A stretch of 64,000 bases of DNA from NCBI RefSeq assembly GCF_002831585.1, contig NZ_CP025113.1, positions 1,426,001-1,490,000 on the forward strand, read 5' to 3'. The notes beneath the pieces are model-generated. The model saw nothing but the letters and a program-made list of their open reading frames with translations. It ran no database searches and had not been told where the DNA came from. Positions 20,142 to 28,751 of this stretch are shown piece after piece. The stretch is from Bradyrhizobium sp. SK17. GTDB lineage: Bacteria; Pseudomonadota; Alphaproteobacteria; Rhizobiales; Xanthobacteraceae. Within the stretch, counting starts at the first letter, position 1, and each line of letters begins with the position of its first letter. The position numbers and the translations under genes are program-made.

Positions 20142-20906
20142 CTAGTTCGCCGGGTTGTCCTCGCTGGGATAGACCCCGCGCAACACCTCCTCGAAATGGT
20201 CCTTGACCGCCTCGTTGCACAGGCAGGAGCGCAGACGCAGCTTGTCCGGATCTCGGATCACGATCGCGCCGCGGCGGGTCTCCAGCACGCCCTCTGCCTT
20301 GAAGTTCTGAATCACCCGGCTGGTGTAGCTGCGGCCGACACCGAGCAGGGTCGAGAGCTGTTCATGGGTGAGCGGCACCACGCCGTTGCCATTGGTGCGC
20401 TCCATCGCCGAGATCATCCACTTCGCGGCGCGCTGCTCGATCGAGTGGATCGCGTTGCAGGCGGTCGACTGGAAGATCTGCGCCAGCATGCAGTCGGCAT
20501 AGCGCGCGAAGATGTTGCGCACCGAGATCGACTTCAGCTTGGCGGCATCGAGCTTGCTGAGCGGCAGCCGCATGAATGGTCCGCCGAACTTGACGGTGAT
20601 GCGGGTATAGGCCGGCAGGAATCCCTGGCTGACGATGCCGCCGACCGCGCCCTCGCGGCCGACCAGGATGGTCTCGACATCGCGCCCGTCCTCGTTGGCC
20701 ACCATGAAGGAGGCGAGGCTCGGTCCGCATGGAAAATGCACGATCTGGACATCGTCGCCGGGGCTGTAGAGCAGCTCGCCGGCCTCGGCCTCGACCATTG
20801 CGAGATGCGACGATACCAGCTCGTAATCGGCGGCATTCAGCCGGCGCAGCAGATTGTTGAACGGCCGGTCATTCGTCCCGGCCAACTCGGTTCGTTTGGC
20901 AATCAT
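20142..20906 (-). CDS. Crp/Fnr family transcriptional regulator
   Basis: A 254-residue regulator with an N-terminal cyclic-nucleotide-binding-like beta roll (about 20-140), a dimerisation helix and a C-terminal winged helix. The recognition helix region is LTHEQLSTLLGVGRSYTSRVIQNF near 184-207. It lacks the N-terminal cysteine cluster of oxygen-sensing FNR, so its signal is unknown. The ATG at 20906 is preferred to the in-frame TTG seven codons upstream. It is divergent from the receiver-domain gene. Confidence 0.92.
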   Translation of the reverse strand: MIAKRTELAGTNDRPFNNLLRRLNAADYELVSSHLAMVEAEAGELLYSPGDDVQIVHFPCGPSLASFMVANEDGRDVETILVGREGAVGGIVSQGFLPAYTRITVKFGGPFMRLPLSKLDAAKLKSISVRNIFARYADCMLAQIFQSTACNAIHSIEQRAAKWMISAMERTNGNGVVPLTHEQLSTLLGVGRSYTSRVIQNFKAEGVLETRRGAIVIRDPDKLRLRSCLCNEAVKDHFEEVLRGVYPSEDNPAN

Positions 20907-21104
20907 TGGAAAATCCTGAAATCCCAACGCTCACCGTACCGAAAAAGTTCCCGATCTTATGTTCACTAGTGCACAGACGGCGCGGCCACGGATGTGAAAG
21001 TTTCATCGCGGGAACAGCCGGCGTGCTTTGGGCGCCGGTCGCGGGCCATCCGGCCGGACCTGATCCGGTCTCTCATCCATCATCGAAGAAATGGACGCCG
21101 AGCC

Positions 21105-21482
21105 ATGGAATCCGCCCCCAATGCCGGGATCCCCGGCGACGTTCTCGTGGTCGAGGACGATCCGATCATCTCGCTCTATTTCGAGGACACCATCCTCGGC
21201 TTCGGCGCGCGGACGGTGCGCACCGCGGCGAACGTCGCCCGCGCGCTCGAACTGATCGCCGAGCGGGCGCCGGATTTCGCGCTGCTCGACGTCGGGCTCG
21301 TCAGGGGCGAGAAGACGTTCGTGATCGCCGAGCACCTGAACGCGATGAAGGTGCCCTTCGCATTCGTCACCGGCTATGGTGCCGAGATCCGGCTGCCGGC
21401 ATCGCTCGCCGACAAGCCTCGGCTGACCAAGCCGTGTTCGAGCGAGACGCTCGAGGCGGTGCTGCGGCGCCCATTCGATTGA
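21105..21482 (+). CDS. Single-domain response regulator (receiver)
   Basis: A 125-residue CheY-like receiver with no output domain. The acidic pair lies in VVEDDPIIS near residue 15, the phosphoacceptor aspartate in FALLDVGL near 60, and the conserved lysine in LTKPCS near 108. No cognate kinase is adjacent; the nearest kinase in the window is at 39-41 kb. It probably acts through protein contacts in a phosphorelay. The ATG at 21105 lies close to the domain start. Confidence 0.9.
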   Translation: MESAPNAGIPGDVLVVEDDPIISLYFEDTILGFGARTVRTAANVARALELIAERAPDFALLDVGLVRGEKTFVIAEHLNAMKVPFAFVTGYGAEIRLPASLADKPRLTKPCSSETLEAVLRRPFD

Positions 21483-21520
21483 ATTCGCCCCGGCGATCAG
21501 GGCGAGTTCGCGCGACCCGA

Positions 21521-23083
21521 TTACACCGGCTTCGGATCAAGCGTGATCGCCCACAGTTCGGCGTCGACGCGATCGCGCAGGCTGACCGTCATCTGGCCGC
21601 TCTTGCCGTCGATCCTGACGTGGCCGAAGAACTGCATGCCGGCCGACGGCGGCAGGTTCTGGTTGGCATCGCCCGGCGCCTTGACGAACTTCACCTCGGG
21701 ACCAAACGTGTTGTCGAGCTCGTTCGGGCCGAACGTGCCGGCATGCAGCGGGCCGGAGACGAATTCCCAGAACGGGTCGAACTCCTGGAACTGGGCCTTG
21801 TTCGGGTTGTAGTAATGCGCCGCCGCATAGTGCACGTCGGCGGTCAGCCACACCGTGTTGACGATATTGGCGGTCTTGATGAAGCGCAGGATGTCGGCGA
21901 TCTCGAGCTCGCGGCCGCGCGGCGGGCCGTCGCCCTGCGCGAAGGCTTCCGAGCCCTTCTTGTTGGTGGCATCGTCATAGACGATCAGCGACAGCGGCAT
22001 GTCGGAGGCGATCACCTTCCAGGTCGCGCGCGAGTTGAGCAGCGCGCGTTTCAGCCAGGCCATCTGGTCGGGTCCGATGAAGTAGGCGTCGGGGCCGTAG
22101 GTCTCCTGTAGGTTCGGACCGTTGGGGCCGCGATAGCTGCGTTCGTCGAGCATGAACACGTCGAGATGCGGGCCGTAGCTCAGCGTGCGATAGACGCGGC
22201 CGGGCTCGACGATGCTTTCGCGCATCGGATACATCTCGTGGAACGCCTTGGCCGCGCGCGCGGCAAGCACCGTGATGTCGCGCTCCTTGTAGGCCGCCGG
22301 CAGCTGCTTCGACAGCGACCAGTTGTTGGTCACCTCGTGATCGTCCCACTGCACGAAGATCGGCACCTCGGCATTGAAGGCGCGCAGGTTGGAGTCGAGG
22401 AAATTGTATTTGTGCGCGGCGCGGTACTCGTCGAGCGTCTCGGCGACCTTGGCCTTCTCGGGGATCGTGATGTTCTTCCAGATCTTGCCGTCGGGGAGCT
22501 TCACCTCGGCCGGGATCACGCCGTCGGCATAGATGGTGTCGCCGGAATGCAGCAGGAAATCCGGATTGTGCTTCTTCATCGCCGCGAAGGTGATCATGCC
22601 GCCGTCGTCGGGATTGATGCCCCAGCCCTGGCCGGCGACGTCGCCGCCCCACACGAAGGAGACGTCGCGGCGGTCGCTCGGCGCGGTGCGGAAGCGGCCG
22701 ACCACGGACTCACCCGCAATGTCGATATGCGCGAGGTCGCGGAAGCGGACGCGATAGAAGATGTCCTGGCCGGAGGGCAGGTTCTCCAGCAGCATCTTTG
22801 CGGTGAAGTCGCTCTCCGGCAGCGCCGTGATCGGCGGCAGCGCGCGGGCGTCCTTGAACGATTCCGTAGTCGCGACCTCGACCATCATCTGCGACGGCCG
22901 GTCCGCGCGTGCCCACACCACGCCACCATCGACGCCGACATCGCCGGACTGCACGCCATGGGTGATCACGGGGCGGTCGGCGGCGCGCGACAGATACGGC
23001 ATCGCGATCACGCCGACGCCGGCGGCCGCCGTGGTGGAGAGAAAGCGGCGGCGGGTGAGGTTTCGCGAGATCCGGATCGTCAT
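21521..23083 (-). CDS. phoD: Tat-exported alkaline phosphatase D family protein
   Basis: A 520-residue PhoD-type phosphatase, expected to be periplasmic. The Tat signal has RRRFLSTTAAAGVGV near residue 11-25. The N-terminal PhoD domain (VQSGDVGVDGGVVWARADRP) is followed by the metallophosphatase domain. Metal-binding motifs are SGDTIYADG, WDDHEVTNNW and ADVHYAA. It would release phosphate from mono- and diesters under phosphate limitation, with Ca/Fe cofactors as in the family. I did not see a Pho box upstream. The paralogous function is shared by the unrelated PhoA-type enzyme at 34 kb. Confidence 0.92.
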   Translation of the reverse strand: MTIRISRNLTRRRFLSTTAAAGVGVIAMPYLSRAADRPVITHGVQSGDVGVDGGVVWARADRPSQMMVEVATTESFKDARALPPITALPESDFTAKMLLENLPSGQDIFYRVRFRDLAHIDIAGESVVGRFRTAPSDRRDVSFVWGGDVAGQGWGINPDDGGMITFAAMKKHNPDFLLHSGDTIYADGVIPAEVKLPDGKIWKNITIPEKAKVAETLDEYRAAHKYNFLDSNLRAFNAEVPIFVQWDDHEVTNNWSLSKQLPAAYKERDITVLAARAAKAFHEMYPMRESIVEPGRVYRTLSYGPHLDVFMLDERSYRGPNGPNLQETYGPDAYFIGPDQMAWLKRALLNSRATWKVIASDMPLSLIVYDDATNKKGSEAFAQGDGPPRGRELEIADILRFIKTANIVNTVWLTADVHYAAAHYYNPNKAQFQEFDPFWEFVSGPLHAGTFGPNELDNTFGPEVKFVKAPGDANQNLPPSAGMQFFGHVRIDGKSGQMTVSLRDRVDAELWAITLDPKPV

Positions 23084-23517
23084 GGGGAGCCTCCTCAGGT
23101 CGCAGCGACAATGCGCCGCGGACCCGCAAAGACGTAGGAAAATTCCATGACGGTGAGATTACAGGGGCTGAGGGTACGGGGACGTCAGCGATAGTGCGCG
23201 CATTTCGTAAGGTGAGCACAGAAGTCAGGCTCCCTGCCCCCTTGCGGGGGAGGGTGGGGAGAGGGGTAAGCCCCGGGCGAGGTGCTCACGGAGAGCGGTG
23301 TTCGCACAACGCGGTCGTTTTGTTTTCGAGCTTGGTTCTGAGAGAGCACATCGTGTGGCACCCCTCTCCCTAACCCTCCGCCGCAAGGGGGAGGGAACCC
23401 TGCCGCCGCGGACTCCCTCACCAGTTTTCGGCAGACGAGCCGAAAAAAACGAAGGAAGTTGTACGCAAGTGGCAGAGGCGAAGGAACGCTCGGCGAGAGA
23501 TTGTTGCGAGCGGGCCG
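23084..23517. other. Intergenic region holding a large palindromic repeat
   Basis: This 434-base gap lies between the TAXI-protein stop and the phoD start, both read leftwards. It holds the phoD leader and the repeat at 23231-23397. No coding capacity is supported. Confidence 0.6.
23231..23397. repeat. Long inverted repeat of the CCCTCTCCC...AAGGGGGAGGG family
   Basis: The left arm (23231-23266) contains TCCCTGCCCCCTTGCGGGGG and ends GGGGAGAGGGGT. The right arm (23360-23395) is its near-complement, beginning ACCCCTCTCCC and ending AGGGGGAGGGA. About 93 bases separate the arms. Each arm can also form its own small hairpin. Elements of this type are widespread in rhizobial genomes. Confidence 0.8.
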
Positions 23518-24921
23518 TTACGCCGTACCCGCCGCGCGAAACTGCGTCGCGGCGCGTTGCAGATTCTGCGGCATGCTCAGCAGCAACGCCTTGCGGTCGG
23601 CGACGGCGTTGTGGAACTGCTCGAGCGCGATGTTGAACGCGGTCAGCGTGCCTTCCTCGATGGCGCCATGCTCGAAGCAGTCGAGCGTATGGCGCAGGAT
23701 GTCGTCGGCTTCCGCCTGCATCTGGTCGAGTTCCTCGGTCGAATCGCTTTGCCGCGCGGCCTTCAGCATCTCGAGCAGGCGTTCGCGCTGCGAGGTGTTG
23801 GTGTTGCGTTCGTCCTGCTTGAGATAGCCGGCGAACCACGCGCCGGCCGAGCCCATCGCCGAGAACGCCATCAGGCTCCACCAGATGTAGTCGCTGTAGC
23901 GGTCGAGGAAGGTCTTCTCTTCGCCGTCGACGAAGGCGGCCGCGCCCGGATGCACCGGAATGGTGGCGTCCTTGTCGGTGTCGGGCGTCTCGATCTTGGC
24001 GGCAAGCGGGAAGTCGTTCTTGAGCGATTGCCGGATCGCAAACAATTGCCGCGTGAATGCCGCGACGGTCGCGTCCGACAGGCCTTTTCGCGCGACAATG
24101 TGATGGGAGAAGCTGATGGTCTTCACCTCATCCTCGGGCCGATCGGCGGAGCCGAGCGAACCCGCCGGAATTTCCGCGGCCTCATAGGCCGGATGGTTCT
24201 GCGCGATCGCCTCGGAGGCGTCGATCGGAAGGAAGGTCGGCTCGCCGTCCTTGGCCGATGCGGTGATCGCATCGATCGTGACCTTGCTGTTGGCCGGGCC
24301 GACCGCGAGATAGGCATCGGCCTTCAGGTTCTTGATGGCGTCGACCGCCTCATTGGCCGGGAATTGCACGATCTCGACCTTCATCGGATCGACGCCGTAT
24401 TGGGTCAGGATCAGCCTCAGCAGATTGACATTGGCCGGGGTGCGGCCGACGACGCCGATCTTGCGGCCGGCAAGTTGTGCGATCTTGGTGATCTTCGTGG
24501 CCTTGCGGCCCTTGCCCTTCGTGGCCGGCGGAACCCACATCACCACGACATTCTTGCGCAGCACCGCGACCGCTTGCGCATTTTTCGGCACGTCGAGGTC
24601 GCCGCGGATGATGGCGAGATCGGCCTTGCCGTCGGCCAGCGTCTGCGCGCTGGCGCTGGCACCCTCGGTCTGCACCGGGCGCAGTTTGACCTGGGTATGC
24701 TGCTGGTTGTTGAAGGCCTGCGCCAGCGCCTGCACCACCCGGAGATCGTCGCTGTTGGCCGGCCCGACCGCGATTTTCAGCGTCACCGGACGGACCGCGA
24801 AATAATAGCCCGCGGTTATCGCGCCGACGATGGCCAGCGCGCCTGCGATCAAGACGAACATCAGCCGCTGCTTTGCCGAACGCAGCGGCTTGGGCGATAT
24901 GCTGGCGGAGCCGTCGGTCAT
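23518..24921 (-). CDS. TAXI-family TRAP-type solute-binding protein, membrane-anchored
   Basis: A 467-residue protein. An N-terminal hydrophobic segment (about 19-43) anchors it, and the region to about 330 matches TAXI (TRAP-associated extracytoplasmic immunogenic) receptors, with KIAVGPANSDDLRVVQALAQ near the mature start. A second hydrophobic segment near 345-365 (YIWWSLMAFSAMGSAGAWF) and a helical cytosolic-type tail follow; most TAXI receptors lack these. No TRAP membrane subunit is nearby. The ligand is unknown. The 3' end lies next to the palindromic repeat. Confidence 0.85.
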   Translation of the reverse strand: MTDGSASISPKPLRSAKQRLMFVLIAGALAIVGAITAGYYFAVRPVTLKIAVGPANSDDLRVVQALAQAFNNQQHTQVKLRPVQTEGASASAQTLADGKADLAIIRGDLDVPKNAQAVAVLRKNVVVMWVPPATKGKGRKATKITKIAQLAGRKIGVVGRTPANVNLLRLILTQYGVDPMKVEIVQFPANEAVDAIKNLKADAYLAVGPANSKVTIDAITASAKDGEPTFLPIDASEAIAQNHPAYEAAEIPAGSLGSADRPEDEVKTISFSHHIVARKGLSDATVAAFTRQLFAIRQSLKNDFPLAAKIETPDTDKDATIPVHPGAAAFVDGEEKTFLDRYSDYIWWSLMAFSAMGSAGAWFAGYLKQDERNTNTSQRERLLEMLKAARQSDSTEELDQMQAEADDILRHTLDCFEHGAIEEGTLTAFNIALEQFHNAVADRKALLLSMPQNLQRAATQFRAAGTA

Positions 24922-25148
24922 CGATCTTGGGTCATCGATCTCGCAAACAATCGTCTGGGCTCAATCTCGCAAAACTACCAATGCGCACACATCCTGTATT
25001 TGTAGCAAATTCCTGCACCGACAGATGTTACATCTCCGTCATGGTTACCAGCGGCGATAGGACGCTATTTCGGCCTTAATTTCGGCATGGATCCCACCCC
25101 TCGGGCCGGTTGTTAGGTTAAGATCGGCGCCAAACAGGAGACGAGCCC

Positions 25149-25454
25149 ATGGTCGAACGGCTATCAGCGGAAGCGAGGAAGGCCGCCCTCTGGGAACTGG
25201 CCGGCTGGTCGGAGCTCGCCGGACGCGAAGCGATCGCAAAGACCTTCGTGTTCAAGGACTTCAACGAGGCATTCGGCTTCATGGCGCGCGCCGCGCTGGT
25301 CGCCGAGAAGAACGACCATCATCCGGAATGGAAGAACGTCTACAAGACGGTCGAGGTCGTGCTGGCGACCCACGATGTCGGCGGGGTGACCAAGCGCGAT
25401 ATCGACCTCGCCAAGGCCATGAACGCGATCGCAAGGCAGCTTGGGGTCAGCTGA
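25149..25454 (+). CDS. phhB: 4a-hydroxytetrahydrobiopterin dehydratase (pterin-4a-carbinolamine dehydratase)
   Basis: A 101-residue enzyme that dehydrates 4a-hydroxy-tetrahydropterin, regenerating the pterin cofactor of aromatic amino-acid hydroxylases. The catalytic signature EKNDHHPEW is at residues 56-64, followed by the dimerisation region [17 protein letters not shown]. No phenylalanine hydroxylase gene is nearby, so it may serve a pterin-dependent enzyme encoded elsewhere, or have another role such as molybdopterin-linked recycling. The length matches the family. Confidence 0.93.
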   Translation: MVERLSAEARKAALWELAGWSELAGREAIAKTFVFKDFNEAFGFMARAALVAEKNDHHPEWKNVYKTVEVVLATHDVGGVTKRDIDLAKAMNAIARQLGVS

Positions 25455-25548
25455 GCCGGCTGCGCACAACCTTGCAGCGGCCATTCGACATCCCCAGATT
25501 CGTTAGCGTTCGCCGCCGGATCACCGCGCGGCGTCAGGGAACCGTGCG

Positions 25549-25929
25549 ATGGCAACGACCGAACACAGCGTGGGATTTGAGCCTGCCGACCGGCTGGCGC
25601 AGGACCGCGAGAGCGTGCGCCGCCGCTTCTGGGTCAAGTTCATGAAGGTGGTCGCGCGCGTGCCTTTCGCCGAGGATCTGCTGGCCGCGTATTATTGCGC
25701 GTTCGACCGGCAGACGCCGCGCCACGTCCAGGCAGCGCTGCTCGGCGCGATCGCCTATTTCATCCTGCCGTTCGATTTCATTCCGGACGTGCTGCCGGTG
25801 CTCGGCTTCACCGATGATGCCGCGGTGCTGGCCACCGCGATCCGCATGGTGGCAAGCCACATCACGCCGGAGCACCGCGAAGCCGCGCGCGCCGCGTTGA
25901 AGCGCGGCGTGCCTGAAAACGCGGAATAA
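25549..25929 (+). CDS. YkvA-family (DUF1232) protein
   Basis: A 126-residue protein with a central hydrophobic helix pair. The DUF1232 signature YFILPFDFIPDVLPVLGFTDD at about 66-86 has the family pattern of proline and two aspartates after the first helix. It is probably membrane-associated; the function is unknown. It lies about 95 bases after phhB in the same direction, so co-transcription is possible. Confidence 0.9.
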   Translation: MATTEHSVGFEPADRLAQDRESVRRRFWVKFMKVVARVPFAEDLLAAYYCAFDRQTPRHVQAALLGAIAYFILPFDFIPDVLPVLGFTDDAAVLATAIRMVASHITPEHREAARAALKRGVPENAE

Positions 25930-25932
25930 GTC

Positions 25933-25967
25933 GTAGCCCGGATTTCGCTACGCTCCATCCGGGCTAC
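25933..25967. repeat. GTAGCCCGGAT palindrome
   Basis: GTAGCCCGGAT pairs with ATCCGGGCTAC around a 13-base centre (TTCGCTACGCTCC). It lies between the convergent YkvA and quinone oxidoreductase genes and may serve as a terminator for both. The same sequence is a common dispersed element in proteobacteria. Confidence 0.8.
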
Positions 25968-25978
25968 ACGATCCCCGC

Positions 25979-26959
25979 TCAGCTACCCGGATGCAGGATG
26001 ACCTTGCCCATCGCCTTGCGGCCGGCGAGCACCTTCAGCGCTTCTGATGTCTGCGACAGCGGGAAGGTGCGATCGACATGCGAGGAGATCTTGCCCTCGG
26101 CGGTCCACTGCACGAGCTTCTCGAGGTTCTTGCGGTTCTTCTCCGGGTTTTGCCTTGCCCAGGCGCCCCAGAACACGCCGCGGATGTCGCAGCCCTTGAG
26201 CAGCGCGAGGTTGAGCGGGATCTTCGGAATCTCGCCGGCGGCAAAGCCGATCACCAGGAAGCGGCCTTCCCACGCGGTCGAGCGCAGCGCGGCCTCGGCA
26301 TAGGCGCCGCCGACCGGATCGAACACGATGTCGGCGCCCTTGCCGTTCGTCAGCTTGCGCAGGCCCTCTTTCAGATCTTCCTTGGCGTAGTTCAGCGTCA
26401 GCTCGGCGCCGTGCTGCTTGGCGAAGGCGAGCTTCTCGTCCGACGACGCGCAGGCGATCACCTTCAGGCCCATCAGCTTGCCGAGTTCGCACGCGGCAAG
26501 TCCGGTGCCGCCGGCGGCACCGAGCACCGCAAGCGTTTCGCCCGGCTTCGGGCTGGCGCGATCTTCCAGCGCATGCAGCGCGGTGCCGTAGATGATGATG
26601 ATCCCTGCGGCGCGATCGTAATCGAGATTGTCGGGAATCTTCACGATCGTATTCGCCGGCAGCGCAATCTTGTCGCGCGCGCCGTTGTGGCCGCATGAGG
26701 CAACGACACGGTCGCCGACCTTCAGATCGGTGACGCCGGCGCCGACGCTCTCGATCACGCCGGCGACTTCGGCGGCCGGCGAGAACGGGAACGGCGGCTT
26801 GATCTGATACTTGCCCTGGATCATCAGGATGTCGAAGAAGTTCAGCGCCGCCGCCTTGATCGCGATCACGGCTTCGCCGGGACCAGCCACCGGATCGGGC
26901 ACATCAGTCAGCACGAGATCGTCGGGTTGACAGTATTGCGAGCAGAGGATGGCTTTCAT
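25979..26959 (-). CDS. NADPH:quinone oxidoreductase family (zinc-independent MDR)
   Basis: A 326-residue medium-chain dehydrogenase/reductase. The N-terminal GroES-like domain contains ALNFFDILMIQGKYQ, and the Rossmann motif is VLGAAGGTGLAACELGK. The structural- and catalytic-zinc cysteines of alcohol dehydrogenases are missing, which matches quinone oxidoreductases and crotonyl-CoA reductase-like members. The ATG at 26959 begins the usual MKAI... start; a 34-codon extension is unlikely. It is divergent from the DECR-like SDR, 105 bases away. Confidence 0.9.
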   Translation of the reverse strand: MKAILCSQYCQPDDLVLTDVPDPVAGPGEAVIAIKAAALNFFDILMIQGKYQIKPPFPFSPAAEVAGVIESVGAGVTDLKVGDRVVASCGHNGARDKIALPANTIVKIPDNLDYDRAAGIIIIYGTALHALEDRASPKPGETLAVLGAAGGTGLAACELGKLMGLKVIACASSDEKLAFAKQHGAELTLNYAKEDLKEGLRKLTNGKGADIVFDPVGGAYAEAALRSTAWEGRFLVIGFAAGEIPKIPLNLALLKGCDIRGVFWGAWARQNPEKNRKNLEKLVQWTAEGKISSHVDRTFPLSQTSEALKVLAGRKAMGKVILHPGS

Positions 26960-27064
26960 GGACACACCTGAGTTTCGGACGCAGAAAGAGCTGCAGGATC
27001 TTGAACTACAAGCTTCATGCCGGATTTGCGGCGGAGCGACAATACAAAGCGGAGGGATCAAACT

Positions 27065-27904
27065 ATGTTTGAAAAAGGCCTGCTAGCGAAAAAGCGCATC
27101 CTGATCACCGGCGGCGGCTCCGGCCTCGGCGCGGCGATGGGCGGGCGCTTCGCCGAACTCGGCGCTGAACTGATCATCTGCGGGCGGCGCGAGACGCTGC
27201 TCGAGGAAACCGCCGGCAAATTCCGCAACGAGTTCGGTGCCAAGGTTTCGATCGCGCGCTGCGATATCCGCGACGGCGCCGCGGTCGAAGCGATGATGGA
27301 TCAAGTCTGGCAGGACGGGCCGATCGACGTGCTCGTCAACAATGCTGCCGCAACCTTTATTGCGCAGAGCGAACATCTGTCATTCCGGGCGGCGGACGCG
27401 ATCCTGGCGCCGACGCTGCATGGCACGATGTACTGCACGCTCGCCGCCGGCCGCCGCTGGATCGAGGGCAAGCACAAGGGCGTGGTGCTCTCGATCCTGT
27501 CGACCTCGACCATCACCGGCCGTGCCTTCACGGTGCCATCGTCGATGGCCAAGACCGCGGTGCTGGCGATGACCAAGAGCCTTGCCGTGGAGTGGGGCCC
27601 GAAGGGCATCCGCACCGTGGCGATCGCGCCGGGCGCGTTCCCGACAGCGGGGGCCACCGGGCAGTTGCGCCCCGAAGGGCGCGGCGAGAGCTGGGCGCAT
27701 CGCAATCCGCTCGGCCGCGCCGGCGAGCATTCCGAGCTTGCCAATCTCGCGAGCTTCCTGATCTCCGATCAGGCCGGCTACATCAATGGTGAGATGGTGG
27801 TGCAGGACGGCGGCTCGCATCTGCGCAGTTCAGGTGCCGAGGACCTGCTGCAATGGACCGACGCGCAATGGGAGAGCCAGCGCGCGGCGCGCGCCAAGAG
27901 CTGA
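27065..27904 (+). CDS. SDR of the 2,4-dienoyl-CoA reductase (DECR-like) type
   Basis: A 279-residue short-chain dehydrogenase. The cofactor motif TGGGSGLG is at 15-22 and NNAAA follows at 92-96. The usual YxxxK is replaced by S159-xxx-K163 (VPSSMAK), the arrangement known for DECR1-type 2,4-dienoyl-CoA reductases, where Ser and Lys stand in the SxxxK motif. This makes it a candidate enzyme of unsaturated fatty-acid beta-oxidation. The RBS GGAGG lies before the ATG at 27065. Confidence 0.85.
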   Translation: MFEKGLLAKKRILITGGGSGLGAAMGGRFAELGAELIICGRRETLLEETAGKFRNEFGAKVSIARCDIRDGAAVEAMMDQVWQDGPIDVLVNNAAATFIAQSEHLSFRAADAILAPTLHGTMYCTLAAGRRWIEGKHKGVVLSILSTSTITGRAFTVPSSMAKTAVLAMTKSLAVEWGPKGIRTVAIAPGAFPTAGATGQLRPEGRGESWAHRNPLGRAGEHSELANLASFLISDQAGYINGEMVVQDGGSHLRSSGAEDLLQWTDAQWESQRAARAKS

Positions 27905-28068
27905 TCACCGACAACAAGCACCAAGGTGCGACCACGCGCGTGCGGCTTTTGGCTGACGCGCGTCCGGGCCCGACTGCCTTCCCAAAAAAGCGTTTCCCGG
28001 TTATCCATCCGAGCCGGCGGAGGGGGAATCGCCGGGCCATCTTGCAGTCACAATGATGGGGGAACCAG

Positions 28069-28668
28069 TTGGCCGTGCGGCAGATTCTGACATCACTGGC
28101 GGCTTGTGTCCTGTGCGGGATCATCTCCCTTGCACCGATGCAGGCTGCACCCAAGAAAGATACGGCCAAGGAAGCGGCCAAGCCGGCGCCGTCGGCCGCC
28201 GCGGCTGCGGCCGGTGGCGCGGAGCCGACGCTGATCGGACAGTTCGGAACCTGGGGTGCGTACACCGCCTCGCCGAACGGCAAGAAGGTGTGCTTTGCGC
28301 TCGCCAAGCCGTCGTCGTCGAAGACCAACCCACCGAATCGGCCCCGCGATCCGGCCTATGCCTTCATCTCCACCCGTCCGGCGGAGAAGGTCGTCAACGA
28401 AGTCTCGATCATGATCGGCTACACCGTGAAGCCGGGCTCGGAATCGACGCTCCAGGTTGGCGGCGGAACCTATGCGATGTACACGCAGGGCGACGGCCTC
28501 TGGATCAAGAATGCGGCCGAGGAGGAGCGGATGGTGGAAGCCATGCGCAAATCGGCCGATCTGACCGTAAAAGCCGTCTCGGCGAAGGGTACCGAGACGA
28601 TCGACAGCTTCTCGCTGAAGGGCCTGGCGCAGGCGCTCGACCGGCTGGGGCAGGACTGCCGGCGGTAG
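28069..28668 (+). CDS. Invasion-associated locus B (IalB) family protein
   Basis: A 199-residue secreted protein. The first 26 residues are a signal peptide ending at MQA-A. An Ala/Lys/Pro-rich linker follows, and from about residue 55 the IalB fold begins with IGQFGTWGAYTASPNGKKVCF. One cysteine is in VCFALAKP (about 75) and another in the C-terminal QDCRR, positioned like the IalB disulfide. IalB proteins are periplasmic and common in Rhizobiales; their role in non-pathogens is unknown. The TTG start follows a strong GGGGGA; the GTG two codons later is an alternative. Confidence 0.8.
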   Translation: MAVRQILTSLAACVLCGIISLAPMQAAPKKDTAKEAAKPAPSAAAAAAGGAEPTLIGQFGTWGAYTASPNGKKVCFALAKPSSSKTNPPNRPRDPAYAFISTRPAEKVVNEVSIMIGYTVKPGSESTLQVGGGTYAMYTQGDGLWIKNAAEEERMVEAMRKSADLTVKAVSAKGTETIDSFSLKGLAQALDRLGQDCRR

Positions 28669-28712
28669 GACACGAAGACCCGCCTGAGTGACGTCAAATC
28701 GAGGTATTTGGA

Positions 28713-28738
28713 GGCTTTCCAGCACCGGCTGGAAGGCC
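28713..28738. promoter_or_regulatory. Stem-loop just upstream of rlmN
   Basis: GGCTTTCCAGC pairs with GCTGGAAGGCC around ACCG (11 pairs, one G-U). It ends 13 bases before the rlmN ATG and close to its ribosome-binding site. It may end the IalB transcript or affect rlmN translation. Confidence 0.4.
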
Positions 28739-28751
28739 TATTTGAGGTTTC

